The notes below the pieces were generated by a model. The model ran no database searches and was not told where the DNA came from. It worked only from the letters and a program-made list of their open reading frames with translations. From the NCBI RefSeq assembly GCF_027172205.1, contig NC_070607.1, positions 5,962,001 to 6,026,000 of the forward strand: a DNA stretch of 64,000 nt, in the 5' to 3' direction. The DNA is from Podarcis raffonei (lineage: Eukaryota > Chordata > Lepidosauria > Squamata > Lacertidae). Numbering within the stretch: position 1 is the stretch's first letter; each line of letters starts with the position of its first letter. The position numbers and the translations under genes are program-made. Below, in pieces: positions 56,701 to 59,654 of this stretch.

Positions 56701-58631
56701 ACCCCCAAATCTGCTCTGGAAGGTTGGGGGGAACTAGAGGGCAGGCTCTGGCAGAATGCTTGGCTTGGCACTACTTTGAATACATCCCACCATCTTCCCC
56801 CTTCTCCACCCGTAGTCAGAAATGGAATGTTACTGCAAAAGTTGTACCAGATGCCTTTCTGTTCCTTTGTTTCTGCTCTTAGTAAGTAAATATGTGTAGC
56901 CACTTCCCCATCATTACTACTCCCTGAAGGTTGCAAGAATCAAAATGATAGGCTGTACCTAAGGCAGGCTGGGGAGAGAGATGGTTTGCTGTTTGAAGGT
57001 CTTTTCATTTCCGCCCCCTCAATAACAGCAGGCTGTTTATTTCTCCATTTAAAAATGGTAACGTGAGAATTAGCTGACTTGCCCAGTCCACCTCCTGAGT
57101 CTGATAGGGGAATCCTTTCCACACACGCAACAAACGGAGGCCTAGTTCACACCTGTGTATCAGTTGCTTGATTTATCTGTTCTTGATTAGTGTTTGATGA
57201 CTGGCAGCTGTCACCTGGTCTGCCCAGGAGGGTGAGGTAGTAGACTGGACTGTGCCACTACAAACTGCAGCCAGGAAAATCACCTTTTTGGTTGGTCTTT
57301 ATTATAAAGTGTATCCTGTAAGTAGAATGTTAGCACAGCAGGGAATGGACTAATCTAGAACTTTTCTCCCTGGTGTGTTAGGCTTCCACTTTCAGAAGCC
57401 TATTCCAAACTTAAAAATAGGAAGCATAATCCTGGTGGTCAACAAAAGAGGTTTAAAGACTGTCTCAAAGCAAATCTTTAAAAATGTAGTATAAACACCA
57501 ACAATTGGGAAACACTTGCCTGCGAGTGCTCCAATTAGAGAACAGCCTTTACCAAAGGTGTCATGGGCTTTGAAGACACTCAAACTCAGGACGCAAGGGA
57601 GAAACGTGCTAAGAGGAAGGCACGCTTGGCAAATCCACACCATGATCAACTCCCGCCCGGAAACCTATGTCCCCACTGTGGAAGGACGTGTGGATCCGGA
57701 ACTGGCCTCCACAGTCGTTTACGGACTCACTGTTGAGACCGTGTTCATGGAAGACAATCTTACTCAGCTATGAGTGATTGCCAAAGAAGAAGAAGACCAT
57801 TCTTCCATCTGCATTGCTGAAGTGGCACAACCCATTATGCATCCTCAATCTGCTACATGTGTAGCTCTGGCCTGAATAGGTGATGTTTCGGTTGAAAAGC
57901 AGTGTGTTGTGGGGTGAAAGGAAAGTTCTTCATTGCTTAATAATGTCATAATTCACATGTCATGATTCACTTGATGCTGCAATCGTGAAGTAATGAAGAT
58001 GCATGTTATGAACCGACCCAGGGAGCTGAAGAAGCAAACTGCATTGCACTGGCTCAGAATGTGAGCAGGGAAGTCCTGGTTGAACTCTTACCTAACCCAA
58101 TTGGTGGTCCGAGCAAGCTTTTATCAGCCTAAGCTTCTCATCTCCAGCGTGATACTGGCCGTATCAGGATTGTTGATTTACTTTGAACAAAGTACTGTGT
58201 ACATGTCAGAGATCGGTGTGTCTTAGATCATTGAAATAAGTGGGGTTGAGCACATAATGCTCTGTTGGAATATTCCCATTATGGATGAGGTTCCCACTGA
58301 GAACAGGTATACTTATGAAGTGTGAACATGACAAACATGGGTTTGTGGATGCATATGCTGTTCATAACCATTCTTCGGGCAGCTGGGTTTGGTCTTGATT
58401 CCCTCAAGGCTATGCTTGGGCTGAAACCTGGACTTGTCGCAGAGTAGAGTATGAGGTTTCTCTGAGCTACTAGTTCTCATATTGTCTAGGTGTTGACAAT
58501 GTAAGTGTTTAAGTGCTTCTTGCTGTGTATCTGTCGTTGCAGAAGTCGTCGTTAAGGAGCAAACTGAATCACCTTCACAGCCCAGCACTCCTAAGCCACG
58601 AACGAAGAAATTCCCCAAGCCCAAACGCTGA
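11633..58631 (+). CDS. AXDND1: AXDND1, axonemal dynein light chain domain-containing protein 1, complete coding part in 25 exons
   Basis: AXDND1 is a motile-cilium and sperm-flagellum protein named for its axonemal dynein light chain (p28-like) domain. I built 25 coding exons by splice sites and by resemblance to the remembered human protein. Every junction phase agrees and the total is 3,192 bases, 1,063 residues plus stop; the human protein is close to 1,012. The N-terminus ([17 protein letters not shown]) starts at the first ATG after an acceptor. Residues 98-131 hold [18 protein letters not shown]. The light-chain domain runs about 172-415, with [32 protein letters not shown] and [16 protein letters not shown]. 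The middle is helical and coiled-coil. A charged region follows at 875-910, [12 protein letters not shown] at 928-939, another coiled coil at 960-1030, and a basic tail [12 protein letters not shown]. No break was found. Exact ends of small exons could shift by a few bases. Confidence 0.95.
11742..12279 (+). other. AXDND1: AXDND1 intron 1 (after ATG exon), first half
   Basis: No recognisable feature before the hAT MITE. Confidence 0.4.
12280..12470. mobile_element. hAT MITE
   Basis: The ends CAAAGCTTTCCAAACT and AGTTTGGGAAGCTCTG are imperfect inverted repeats. The flanks CTGTAAAG (12272-12279) and CGGTAAAG (12471-12478) match at 7 of 8 bases, an 8-bp duplication as in hAT elements. Confidence 0.82.
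12565..12612. repeat. (TTTA)n / (CTTA)n microsatellite
   Basis: A run of TTTA units passes into CTTA units. Confidence 0.9.
12937..13118 (+). CDS. AXDND1: AXDND1 coding exon 2 (residues 37-97)
   Basis: The acceptor is TTGTTCTAG and the donor GTGCAT, a slightly weak one. It encodes [20 protein letters not shown] and [13 protein letters not shown], matching the human N-terminal region. Confidence 0.92.
13119..13778 (+). other. AXDND1: AXDND1 intron 2
   Basis: No transposon was recognised. It ends in the acceptor TTCACTCTTCAG. Confidence 0.5.
13779..13879 (+). CDS. AXDND1: AXDND1 coding exon 3 (residues 98-131)
   Basis: 101 bp encoding [19 protein letters not shown] and CLTGAGR, ending in phase 2. 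A minus-strand frame of 114 codons over the same bases is a shadow. Confidence 0.93.
13880..14330 (+). other. AXDND1: AXDND1 intron 3, first part, with a MITE remnant
   Basis: About 14110-14225 resembles the hairpin MITE at 40399-40534 (GGGATGATGGGAGT core). The rest looks unique. The whole intron spans 10.5 kb because of L1 and other insertions. Confidence 0.45.
14765..15424 (-). pseudogene. L1 ORF2, C-terminal part
   Basis: 219 codons after the L2-like insertion. It holds the cysteine-rich L1 C-terminal motif [18 protein letters not shown] and ends [19 protein letters not shown] related L1 end is at 49654-50040. Confidence 0.88.
15424..15466. repeat. Short tandem duplication at the L1/L2 junction
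   Basis: A unit of about 23 bp (ATTATATGCCTCC then ATTAGGAGGC) occurs twice in a row at about 15414-15459, where L1 gives way to the L2-like insertion. Confidence 0.7.
15460..16280 (+). mobile_element. L2-like LINE 3' fragment with (ATT)n tail, nested in L1
   Basis: An open frame of about 225 codons (15464-16141) holds the LINE reverse-transcriptase C-terminal region: [53 protein letters not shown]. The 3' end GGCGGGGTATAAATAATAAA runs into (ATT)n. It is 5'-truncated. Related fragments are at 44430-44727 and 61300-61500. Confidence 0.85.
16290..19262 (-). pseudogene. L1 ORF2, endonuclease and reverse-transcriptase part, broken
   Basis: The N-terminal endonuclease motifs read [17 protein letters not shown] near 19255, then [24 protein letters not shown] and CSDHNTVK. 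The reverse transcriptase has [13 protein letters not shown] and the catalytic FADDLVLTL. There are two in-frame stops (about 19167 and about 17768) and a frame change near 19080. The frame then runs into the (ATT)n of the nested insertion. Confidence 0.9.
19553..20413 (-). CDS. L1 ORF1 protein
   Basis: An open frame of 286 codons; the likely start is the second ATG ([12 protein letters not shown]). It has a long coiled coil ([19 protein letters not shown] onward, with NQNTTSI repeated), then an RRM-like part ([15 protein letters not shown]) and a C-terminal basic part ([18 protein letters not shown]). This is the trimeric RNA-binding chaperone of L1, and it looks intact. Confidence 0.88.
   Translation of the reverse strand: MAFIWRVMADGKDKLESQQATRSGKVLRTDIGLQRRASTSSPSGLPITTPLAQSKPKGMAADDALAQALSKINESLDKISKQLAETSNKIDQNTTSINQNTTSINSLGQKVNINTETIQRLVQESTSIRKTADEAKEIATYTATVVEEKIPPIHKQLQEHKSTLSLIELREKQANLRVRAVPELEKDNLIEFLTKEFADFWNPDLEKNSFKIVSAFRLGKGGEKNRARDCLITLRTKEERDKILSLHFQKTLVIHQSRVEIFKDIPKHLLDLRSNYKDLAARLRSN
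20409..20475. repeat. Tandem duplication in L1 5'UTR
   Basis: CAAGGTCAGTCACACACTCA occurs twice, about 40 bp apart, just upstream of L1 ORF1. Confidence 0.75.
21425..22088 (+). other. AXDND1: AXDND1 intron 3, middle part
   Basis: Unique-looking, pyrimidine-rich in places. No feature was recognised. Confidence 0.4.
22089..22330 (-). mobile_element. Sauria/Squam-type SINE, truncated at its 3' end
   Basis: The tRNA-like head is on - (GGTCGGCAGTTCAAATCC) and the body includes GTGCAAGTAGATAAATAGGT. The Bov-B-type tail is missing. Confidence 0.85.
22331..22672 (+). mobile_element. CR1 LINE 3' fragment
   Basis: It encodes [20 protein letters not shown] and [16 protein letters not shown], the C-terminal part of CR1 reverse transcriptase. 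It ends in the CR1 octamer tail ATTCTATG/ATTCTGTG. Confidence 0.85.
22834..24231 (+). mobile_element. ORF1-only (half-L1-like) retroelement
   Basis: A perfect 20-bp target duplication, CAGATACTTAGTGAATTCTT, lies at 22814-22833 and 24232-24251. Between them are 1,398 bp with a GC-moderate head, one open frame (23098-23766) and an A-rich tail (TTTAATAAATA then A run). There is no endonuclease or reverse transcriptase. The length, the tail and the long duplication fit an element moved by L1 enzymes, like mammalian HAL1. The family name is my inference. Confidence 0.8.
23098..23766 (+). CDS. Coiled-coil ORF1-like protein of the half-L1-like element
   Basis: 222 codons, open from ATG to TGA. The heptad-rich part covers about residues 10-110 ([20 protein letters not shown]), and FAAEQE occurs twice near residues 54 and 68. 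The C-terminal part is basic. It resembles L1 ORF1 only in layout, not in motifs I can name. It is probably an RNA-binding element protein and not a host gene. Confidence 0.6.
   Translation: MAVSGKTLAELERTFFLLGKLQEQSDVLATNVTILNGTVNKVTEPGRDLTQVFAAEQESFAVELKFFAAEQEKKFEKSENVMKEEHDDLKEKEGGAIMLQMVEESQRPVKLDIKENKIRMMEIWFELKNGKWRDLPIWRSEDIWNTNLVKVETGAFGTFGLKRSKKQDLGSIFKYGGLAGRNMDLIGTELLRDSEFKIKDYQKNRQRGIERELRASDVRSPG
24335..24455 (+). CDS. AXDND1: AXDND1 coding exon 4 (residues 131-171)
   Basis: The acceptor is TTTTTAAG and the donor GTGAGT. It encodes [20 protein letters not shown], matching human ISFLYDV. Confidence 0.9.
24456..25157 (+). other. AXDND1: AXDND1 intron 4
   Basis: It contains a short (GGCA)n-type repeat near 24890-24935 and otherwise unique sequence. 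Confidence 0.45.
25158..25243 (+). CDS. AXDND1: AXDND1 coding exon 5 (residues 172-200)
   Basis: Start of the axonemal dynein light chain domain: [20 protein letters not shown]. Phase 2 end before GTGAGT. Confidence 0.95.
25244..25886 (+). other. AXDND1: AXDND1 intron 5
   Basis: No transposon was recognised. It ends in TCAATCTGTTGCAG. Confidence 0.45.
25887..25943 (+). CDS. AXDND1: AXDND1 coding exon 6 (residues 200-219)
   Basis: A 57-bp micro-exon encoding [20 protein letters not shown], nearly identical to the family core motif. Confidence 0.95.
26037..26145 (+). CDS. AXDND1: AXDND1 coding exon 7 (residues 219-255)
   Basis: The preceding intron is only 93 bp. It encodes [18 protein letters not shown] within the light-chain domain. 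Confidence 0.94.
26146..27261 (+). other. AXDND1: AXDND1 intron 7, first part, with an imperfect hairpin
   Basis: About 26401-26535 forms an imperfect inverted repeat (TTCCTTTGCATCAAAG and TTTTGATGCAAAGAAAG; TTTTTGAACTTGGCAC and GTGCCACATTCAAAAAG), possibly a MITE remnant. The rest looks unique. Confidence 0.45.
27275..27649 (+). mobile_element. Sauria/Squam-type SINE
   Basis: Full length, from GGGATGCGGGTGGCGCTGTG to GGGGTCCTTTACCCTTTACC. It is flanked by TAAGGTGTCCAG (27263-27274) and TAAGGTGTCAAG, a 12-bp duplication with one difference. Confidence 0.92.
27650..28376 (+). other. AXDND1: AXDND1 intron 7, last part
   Basis: Unique-looking, AT-rich. No feature was recognised. Confidence 0.4.
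28377..28498 (+). CDS. AXDND1: AXDND1 coding exon 8 (residues 256-296)
   Basis: It encodes [20 protein letters not shown] and RGELLSKL, the best-conserved block of the light-chain domain. The donor is GTCAGC. Confidence 0.95.
28585..28936 (+). mobile_element. CR1 LINE 3' fragment
   Basis: It encodes [20 protein letters not shown] and [17 protein letters not shown], and ends with CR1 octamers (ATTCTATG repeated near 28917-28932). Confidence 0.9.
29218..31636 (+). mobile_element. Unclassified DNA transposon with long diverged inverted repeats
   Basis: GTCAGCTATCTTTGTCATC at 29246-29264 recurs exactly inverted at 31588-31606. Further in, about 29355-29470 and 31345-31470 are also inverted copies of one another (CACTGGTCAACAA against TTGTTGCCCAGTG; ATCAGGTCAAG against CCTGACCTGAT), diverged and with gaps. 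The outer edge is uncertain by about 25 bp each side, and no clean target duplication was found. The inside holds a large open frame at 29798-31270. It lies wholly in AXDND1 intron 8. The superfamily is not assigned. Confidence 0.72.
29798..31270 (+). CDS. Transposase-like protein of the unclassified transposon
   Basis: 490 codons, open, no intron. I remember close relatives among unnamed multi-copy predicted proteins of hydra and arthropods, sharing the block [20 protein letters not shown] at the start. The fold looks RNase-H-like: Asp189 in RLFIDSSKQ, Asp243 in WFICVDLK and Glu441 in QGERFHQD are candidate catalytic acids. A CFLC motif sits at 262-265. An acidic linker lies at 78-98. An in-frame stop lies two codons before the ATG, and the N-terminus may once have been longer, since an unrelated frame lies at 29476-29661. 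Domestication is possible but unsupported. Confidence 0.7.
   Translation: MTYGWTNGKRSLNFGIPMVWREPTNHVTDCYFCAVDVTGINRKNWSSFKYPDLQSALRPVAHCDKIPVPIFGELPGISDEDASSVEGHEEEEVVLEDDAPHPFSQKELNDLVRDLSLSKDSAELLASRLKEKNLLSDSARISFFRNRHQEYLRFFSEEKDLVYCADIAQLLLKLGVPQYEPKDWRLFIDSSKQLLKCVLLHNGNQFASIPLAHSSTLKENYEAVKYVLKKIGYDQHKWFICVDLKMLNFLLGQQSGFTKYPCFLCMWDSRDRAQHYTKKDWPVREELVPCKERNINDPLVDRDRILFPPLHIKLGLIKQFTKALDKDGDCFTYLCQAFPGLTMEKLKAGIFDGPQIRQLIREPEFGNSVNEVELEAWKAFVLVVKNFLGNNKARNYTELVNNMLTAFRNLGCNMSIKMHYLFSHMDRFPENLGSMSDKQGERFHQDMKEMETRYQGHWDTVMMADYCWTLKRDLPAAEHSRSSKKWKFKP
31640..32022 (+). other. AXDND1: AXDND1 intron 8, last part
   Basis: Unique-looking. The acceptor TCTCTCCTACAG ends it. Confidence 0.45.
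32023..32163 (+). CDS. AXDND1: AXDND1 coding exon 9 (residues 296-343)
   Basis: It encodes [20 protein letters not shown] and [12 protein letters not shown], helical, within the light-chain domain. Confidence 0.94.
32256..32360 (+). CDS. AXDND1: AXDND1 coding exon 10 (residues 343-378)
   Basis: It encodes [20 protein letters not shown]. The intron before it is 92 bp. Confidence 0.93.
32451..32571 (+). CDS. AXDND1: AXDND1 coding exon 11 (residues 378-418)
   Basis: It encodes [20 protein letters not shown] and [11 protein letters not shown]; the latter is conserved in human. The intron before it is 90 bp. Confidence 0.94.
32639..33044. mobile_element. hAT-like non-autonomous element with inner repeats
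   Basis: The ends are CAGAGGTCGGCAACC and GGTTGCCGACCCCTG. The flanks TGTTAGAT and CTTTAGAT match at 6 of 8. The inside repeats stretches such as CACACGCTATTTCCAGC and TGCGCACA. It is related to the element at 35364-35733. Confidence 0.78.
33045..34323 (+). other. AXDND1: AXDND1 intron 11, middle part
   Basis: Unique-looking. CAGGGATCACCAACATGG near 33217 resembles one end of a hAT element, with no partner end seen. Confidence 0.4.
34324..34422. repeat. Tandem duplication of about 50 bp
   Basis: Two copies in a row of a unit starting GAGTGCCATTTGATGAAGAA and ending CACCTTAGATCTTTTT, differing by a few bases. Confidence 0.85.
34840..34941 (+). CDS. AXDND1: AXDND1 coding exon 12 (residues 419-452)
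   Basis: It encodes [20 protein letters not shown], in phase 0 on both sides, 102 bp. Confidence 0.94.
35090..36115 (+). mobile_element. L2-like LINE 3' part, split by a hAT-like element
   Basis: Remnants such as GATTACTGCAATG and AGTGCTAGTTTTGACCTATA match the LINE region also seen at 15460-16280, but older. It continues after the hAT-like insertion and ends near GAAGGGCGGCATACAAATAC with a short CAACAG tail. Confidence 0.7.
35364..35733. mobile_element. hAT-like non-autonomous element with perfect target duplication
   Basis: CCTTAAAT at 35356-35363 is repeated exactly at 35734-35741. The ends are CAGGGGTCAGCAAACTTACC and GTTTGGGGACCCCTG. Inner repeats contain GCGCATG/TGCACA and CTATTTC units like those at 32639-33044. 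Confidence 0.9.
36427..36775 (+). mobile_element. Sauria/Squam-type SINE
   Basis: Full length, with the perfect 13-bp duplication TACTGTGGAAATA at 36414-36426 and 36776-36788. Confidence 0.95.
36938..37104 (+). CDS. AXDND1: AXDND1 coding exon 13 (residues 453-508)
   Basis: It encodes [20 protein letters not shown] and [14 protein letters not shown], coiled-coil. It ends in phase 2 before GTGAGT. Confidence 0.92.
37105..38026 (+). other. AXDND1: AXDND1 intron 13, first part
   Basis: 37190-37560 is AT-rich and pyrimidine-rich and may be an old L1-like 3' end on -; this is uncertain. The rest looks unique. Confidence 0.35.
38027..38407. mobile_element. Tc/mariner-like MITE (CCGTATTTTTCGCC type)
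   Basis: The ends are CCGTATTTTTCGCCCTA and TAGGGCGAAAAATACGG, flanked by TTA on both sides. The inside is GC-rich, with repeated GCTTCAGG and CTTGGGAGCCCG in both orientations. Confidence 0.78.
38601..38679 (+). CDS. AXDND1: AXDND1 coding exon 14 (residues 508-534)
   Basis: It encodes [17 protein letters not shown], matching the human IIFLDFKLWKK segment. The acceptor is GACTTCCCAG. Confidence 0.9.
38680..39355 (+). other. AXDND1: AXDND1 intron 14
   Basis: Unique-looking before the SINE fragment. Confidence 0.4.
39356..39565 (-). mobile_element. Sauria/Squam-type SINE fragment
   Basis: It shares the SINE body (GTGCAAGTAGATAAATAGGT on -, CATGACCCGGAA) but lacks both full ends. Confidence 0.75.
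39624..39858 (+). CDS. AXDND1: AXDND1 coding exon 15 (residues 535-613)
   Basis: The longest coding exon, 235 bp, encoding [17 protein letters not shown] and [16 protein letters not shown]; human has a like WIDIGFKLFYRHR and GKMPPEQEVMEELN. Confidence 0.95.
39957..40655 (-). mobile_element. CR1-like LINE 3' fragment, split by a MITE
   Basis: On - it ends in octamers TTCTTATG TTCTTATG (39957-39972), a CR1-type tail. Upstream pieces read like the CR1 C-terminus ([19 protein letters not shown]-like). The MITE at 40399-40534 interrupts it. Confidence 0.75.
40399..40534. mobile_element. Palindromic hAT-like MITE
   Basis: It is a near-perfect hairpin: CAGGCATCCCCAAACTCGGC against its complement ending GGGAGTGCCTG, and the inner arms GGGACTACAGTTCCCATCAT and ATGATGGGAGTTGTAGTCCC. 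Confidence 0.8.
40856..41069 (+). CDS. AXDND1: AXDND1 coding exon 16 (residues 613-684)
   Basis: It encodes [20 protein letters not shown] and [18 protein letters not shown]. The donor GTAAGA is used; without splicing the frame would stop one base later. Confidence 0.94.
41070..42404 (+). other. AXDND1: AXDND1 intron 16
   Basis: 41270-41860 has several overlapping open frames and is C-rich. It matches nothing I know and may be an old repeat. Confidence 0.35.
42405..42498 (+). CDS. AXDND1: AXDND1 coding exon 17 (residues 684-715)
   Basis: It encodes [20 protein letters not shown], matching human VVEKWILTTSNG. Confidence 0.93.
42612..43427. mobile_element. Tigger-like MITE with large inverted inner arrays
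   Basis: The ends are CAGTGGTGCCCCGCAAGACG and CTTGCGAGGCACCACTG, with TA on both sides. The middle repeats AAAATGCTGGCGGGCGG in alternating orientation, so much of the 816 bp can fold on itself. Confidence 0.8.
43428..43897 (+). other. AXDND1: AXDND1 intron 17, last part
   Basis: Unique-looking. The acceptor is AACTTCCTACAG. Confidence 0.4.
43898..44106 (+). CDS. AXDND1: AXDND1 coding exon 18 (residues 716-785)
   Basis: It encodes [20 protein letters not shown], matching human MIHWMVNLLIQLAPD. Confidence 0.95.
44430..44727 (+). mobile_element. L2-like LINE 3' fragment with (ATT)n tail
   Basis: About 90% like the end of 15460-16280 by eye ([20 protein letters not shown]). The (ATT)n tail is at 44668-44722, and a SINE landed in this tail. 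Confidence 0.88.
44728..45082 (+). mobile_element. Sauria/Squam-type SINE inside an (ATT)n tail
   Basis: Full length, ending GGGGTCCCTTTACCTTTACC. It is flanked on both sides by ATT repeats, so the target duplication cannot be read. Confidence 0.93.
45230..46307. mobile_element. Tigger-like MITE with large inverted inner arrays, second copy
   Basis: The ends are CAGTGGTACCTCGCAAGACG and CTTGCGGGGCACCACTG, with TA on both sides. The inner units AGCATTTTAAAAG and CCTTCAGAAGAGG occur many times in both orientations. 1,078 bp; no coding capacity. Confidence 0.8.
46370..46994. mobile_element. Tc/mariner-like MITE (CCGTATTTTTCGCC type), larger copy
   Basis: The ends CCGTATTTTTCGCCCCATAG and GGGCGAAAAATACGG are flanked by TA. 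The inside repeats GGGAGCCCGGCGCG and GTTGCGC units in both orientations. Long frames here are by-products of GC. Confidence 0.8.
46995..47637 (+). other. AXDND1: AXDND1 intron 18, last part
   Basis: A perfect 22-bp AT-rich palindrome is at 47258-47279. About 47290-47410 may be an old MIR-like SINE. The acceptor is TATTTCCTCAG. Confidence 0.45.
47638..47734 (+). CDS. AXDND1: AXDND1 coding exon 19 (residues 785-817)
   Basis: It encodes [20 protein letters not shown] and [10 protein letters not shown]. Confidence 0.92.
47735..49653 (+). other. AXDND1: AXDND1 intron 19, first part
   Basis: Nearly 2 kb without a repeat I could recognise. Confidence 0.4.
49654..50040 (+). mobile_element. L1 LINE 3' end fragment
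   Basis: It encodes [20 protein letters not shown], the last part of L1 ORF2, then a 3'UTR and an A-rich tail (ATTATAAAAAAAGAAAG). Confidence 0.82.
50041..50715 (+). other. AXDND1: AXDND1 intron 19, middle part
   Basis: No feature was recognised. Confidence 0.35.
50716..50946. mobile_element. Tigger/pogo-like MITE (CAGTGGTACCTCG type)
   Basis: The ends are CAGTGGTACCTCGGGTTAAG and CCCGAGGTACCACTG. TA is kept on the left and is TC on the right. Same family as 8388-8628. Confidence 0.78.
50996..51106 (+). CDS. AXDND1: AXDND1 coding exon 20 (residues 818-854)
   Basis: It encodes [20 protein letters not shown]; human has EWIDTCYILLSNVKG. Confidence 0.94.
51241..51402 (+). CDS. AXDND1: AXDND1 coding exon 21 (residues 855-908)
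   Basis: It encodes [20 protein letters not shown] and a charged stretch [13 protein letters not shown]. It stands where human has a long Glu-rich region, which is shorter here. Confidence 0.9.
51403..52370 (+). other. AXDND1: AXDND1 intron 21, first part
   Basis: Unique-looking. GCATCCTGGGAATTGTAGTT near 52211 is a short old repeat piece. Confidence 0.35.
52375..52880. repeat. Degenerate GC-rich tandem array
   Basis: Units built from GTACGGGCTGCC, TGCGCA and GATGCCGC are repeated about ten times with much variation. The array starts after a CAGGGGCATAGGAAGGGG-like sequence that may be one end of a transposon. It has long frames on both strands without motifs. Confidence 0.6.
52921..53273 (+). 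other. AXDND1: AXDND1 intron 21, last part
   Basis: CAGAGCTTTTTTCCTAGAAA near 53005 resembles one end of a squamate MITE. The rest looks unique. The acceptor is TTTGTCCTTGCAG. Confidence 0.4.
53274..53411 (+). CDS. AXDND1: AXDND1 coding exon 22 (residues 909-954)
   Basis: It encodes [20 protein letters not shown]; human has FEYIGYDGNIHKRSLIGDEV. Confidence 0.93.
53520..54237 (-). mobile_element. LINE fragment with C-terminal Cys-His motif, clade unsure
   Basis: On -, two frames (54237-53935 and 54020-53652) together cover the end of a LINE reverse-transcriptase protein. One holds [18 protein letters not shown], a zinc-binding motif found after the polymerase in R1-, R4- or Vingi-like LINEs. 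A frameshift lies near 53940-54020. It is 5'-truncated and old. Confidence 0.65.
54238..54397. repeat. MIR/CORE-SINE-like fragment, continued at 54775-54800
   Basis: ATGAGGCAGGTTAGGC, TGGCCCAAAGGCACCCAGTG and CGGGATTTGAACTC resemble the CORE/MIR 3' part. A solo LTR splits it. Confidence 0.5.
54398..54769 (-). mobile_element. Solo LTR
   Basis: 372 bp with the ends TGTTAGGATATAG and GTATCCCAACA (on -) and the perfect 5-bp target duplication CTCCC at 54393-54397 and 54770-54774. An AATAAA lies on - in the middle. No internal region is present, as after recombination between two LTRs. It is not the same family as the Copia LTR at 1784. Gypsy, Copia or an endogenous retrovirus are all possible. 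Confidence 0.85.
54775..55217 (+). other. AXDND1: AXDND1 intron 22, last part, with a MIR-like remnant
   Basis: About 55004-55135 resembles an old MIR-like SINE (CCCTGTAAGGTAGG ... TTTGAGCCAGGGACT). The rest is unassigned. Confidence 0.4.
55218..55309 (+). CDS. AXDND1: AXDND1 coding exon 23 (residues 955-985)
   Basis: It encodes [19 protein letters not shown], the start of the C-terminal coiled coil; human has KAFENLAVLDHLQGKLLEAQ. Confidence 0.94.
55452..55821 (+). mobile_element. Sauria/Squam-type SINE
   Basis: Full length, from GGACGCAGGTGGCGCTGTGG to GGGTCCTTTACCTTTACC. I could not define a target duplication. Confidence 0.9.
56087..56235 (+). CDS. AXDND1: AXDND1 coding exon 24 (residues 985-1035)
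   Basis: A highly charged coiled coil: [19 protein letters not shown], as in human EVLQEDLSQAMKIIQELEEK. It ends in phase 1. Confidence 0.95.
56236..57459 (+). other. AXDND1: AXDND1 intron 24, first part
   Basis: No repeat was recognised with confidence. Confidence 0.35.
57460..57785 (+). mobile_element. LINE remnant ending in a zinc-finger-like motif
   Basis: In one frame it reads [19 protein letters not shown], then [15 protein letters not shown], then [20 protein letters not shown] and TH. This order (basic stretch, then CxxC-x-H finger) resembles the C-terminus of LINE proteins seen in many animals. One stop lies early in the frame. Confidence 0.5.
57786..58542 (+). other. AXDND1: AXDND1 intron 24, last part
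   Basis: Unique-looking. It ends in the acceptor ATCTGTCGTTGCAG. Confidence 0.4.
58543..58631 (+). CDS. AXDND1: AXDND1 last coding exon (residues 1035-1063)
   Basis: It encodes [18 protein letters not shown] and the basic tail [11 protein letters not shown], with TGA at 58629-58631. The tail is the least certain part, as I know no matching human sequence, but phase and acceptor fit. Confidence 0.82.
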
Positions 58632-59022
58632 AGAGGAGGGTGATCTCCAGAAGGCCTTTGGCTCCTGCTTGTAGCTGGCACTGGACACAGATGGAGGGTT
58701 GTGCATTATTGGAACTTGGAATTCTCCCAGCTCTGTTAAACTATTGGTTCAGTACATGGAAAGGAGTTAACTCAACCAAGTGGGATTGATTCCCAGTTTC
58801 TGTTATTTATGTAGAACATATTCAAGGTCTAGGTTGGAGTTGCCCTGATATTTCACTGTGTTTACCTATAGAGGTTGAATTTAAGAATAACTCAATAGGA
58901 AATATTTGGGGGTTTTGTTTGAACTCCCCCCCCCCCAAAAGAACACTCGATCCATTTAGGAGTTTTTCACTAGTAGATGCATTGGGAGTATCTTGGACCA
59001 GAGGGTTTAGTATCCGGTAATT
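58632..59022 (+). other. AXDND1: AXDND1 3'UTR / start of intergenic region
   Basis: No AATAAA was seen before the SINE at 59033. The nearest is the SINE's own CCAATAAAGC at about 59308. The poly(A) site is therefore unknown. Confidence 0.4.
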
Positions 59023-59032
59023 ACTTGGCATG

Positions 59033-59372
59033 GGATGTGGGTTGCGCTGTGGGTTAAACCACTGAGCCTAGGGCTTGCCCATCGGAAGGTCGGCGGTTTG
59101 AATCCCTGTGACGGGGTGAGCTCCCGTTGCTCGGTCCCTGCTCCTGCCAACCTAGCAATTCAAAAGCACATCAAAGTGCAAGTAGATAAATAGGTACCGC
59201 TCCGGTGGGAAGGTAAACAGTGTTTCCGTGCGCTGCTTTGGTTCACCAGAAGTGGCTTAGTCATGCTGGCCACATGACCCGGAAGCTGTACACCGGCTCC
59301 CTCGGCCAATAAAGCGAGATGAGTGCCGCAACCCCAGAGTTGGCCACGACTGGGGTCCCTTTACCTTTAATA
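59033..59372 (+). mobile_element. Sauria/Squam-type SINE
   Basis: The flanks ACTTGGCATG at 59023-59032 and 59373-59382 are identical. The tail is GGGGTCCCTTTACCTTTA, after a small loss in the usual 3' part. Confidence 0.92.
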
Positions 59373-59408
59373 ACTTGGCATGATTCCCTTCCCTCAAGTT
59401 CTCTAGTA

Positions 59409-59654
59409 CAGTCATACCTTGGGTTAAATATGCTTTGGGATGAATATTTTTGGGTTGCGCTCCACGGCGACCCAGAAGTAATGGAGCGTGTTACTTCCGG
59501 GTTTCGCCACTTGCGCATGCGCAGACGCTCAAAATGACGTCACGCGCATGCGCGGAAGCAGCAAATCGCGACCTGTGCACACGTGGGTTGCGTTCGCTTC
59601 AGGATGCGAACGGGGCTCCGGACCCGGTCCCGTTCGCATTCAGAGGTACCACTG
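59409..59654. mobile_element. Tigger/pogo-like MITE
   Basis: The ends CAGTCATACCTTGGGTTAAA and CAGAGGTACCACTG are flanked by TA. The inside has CGCATGCGC units. Confidence 0.7.
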
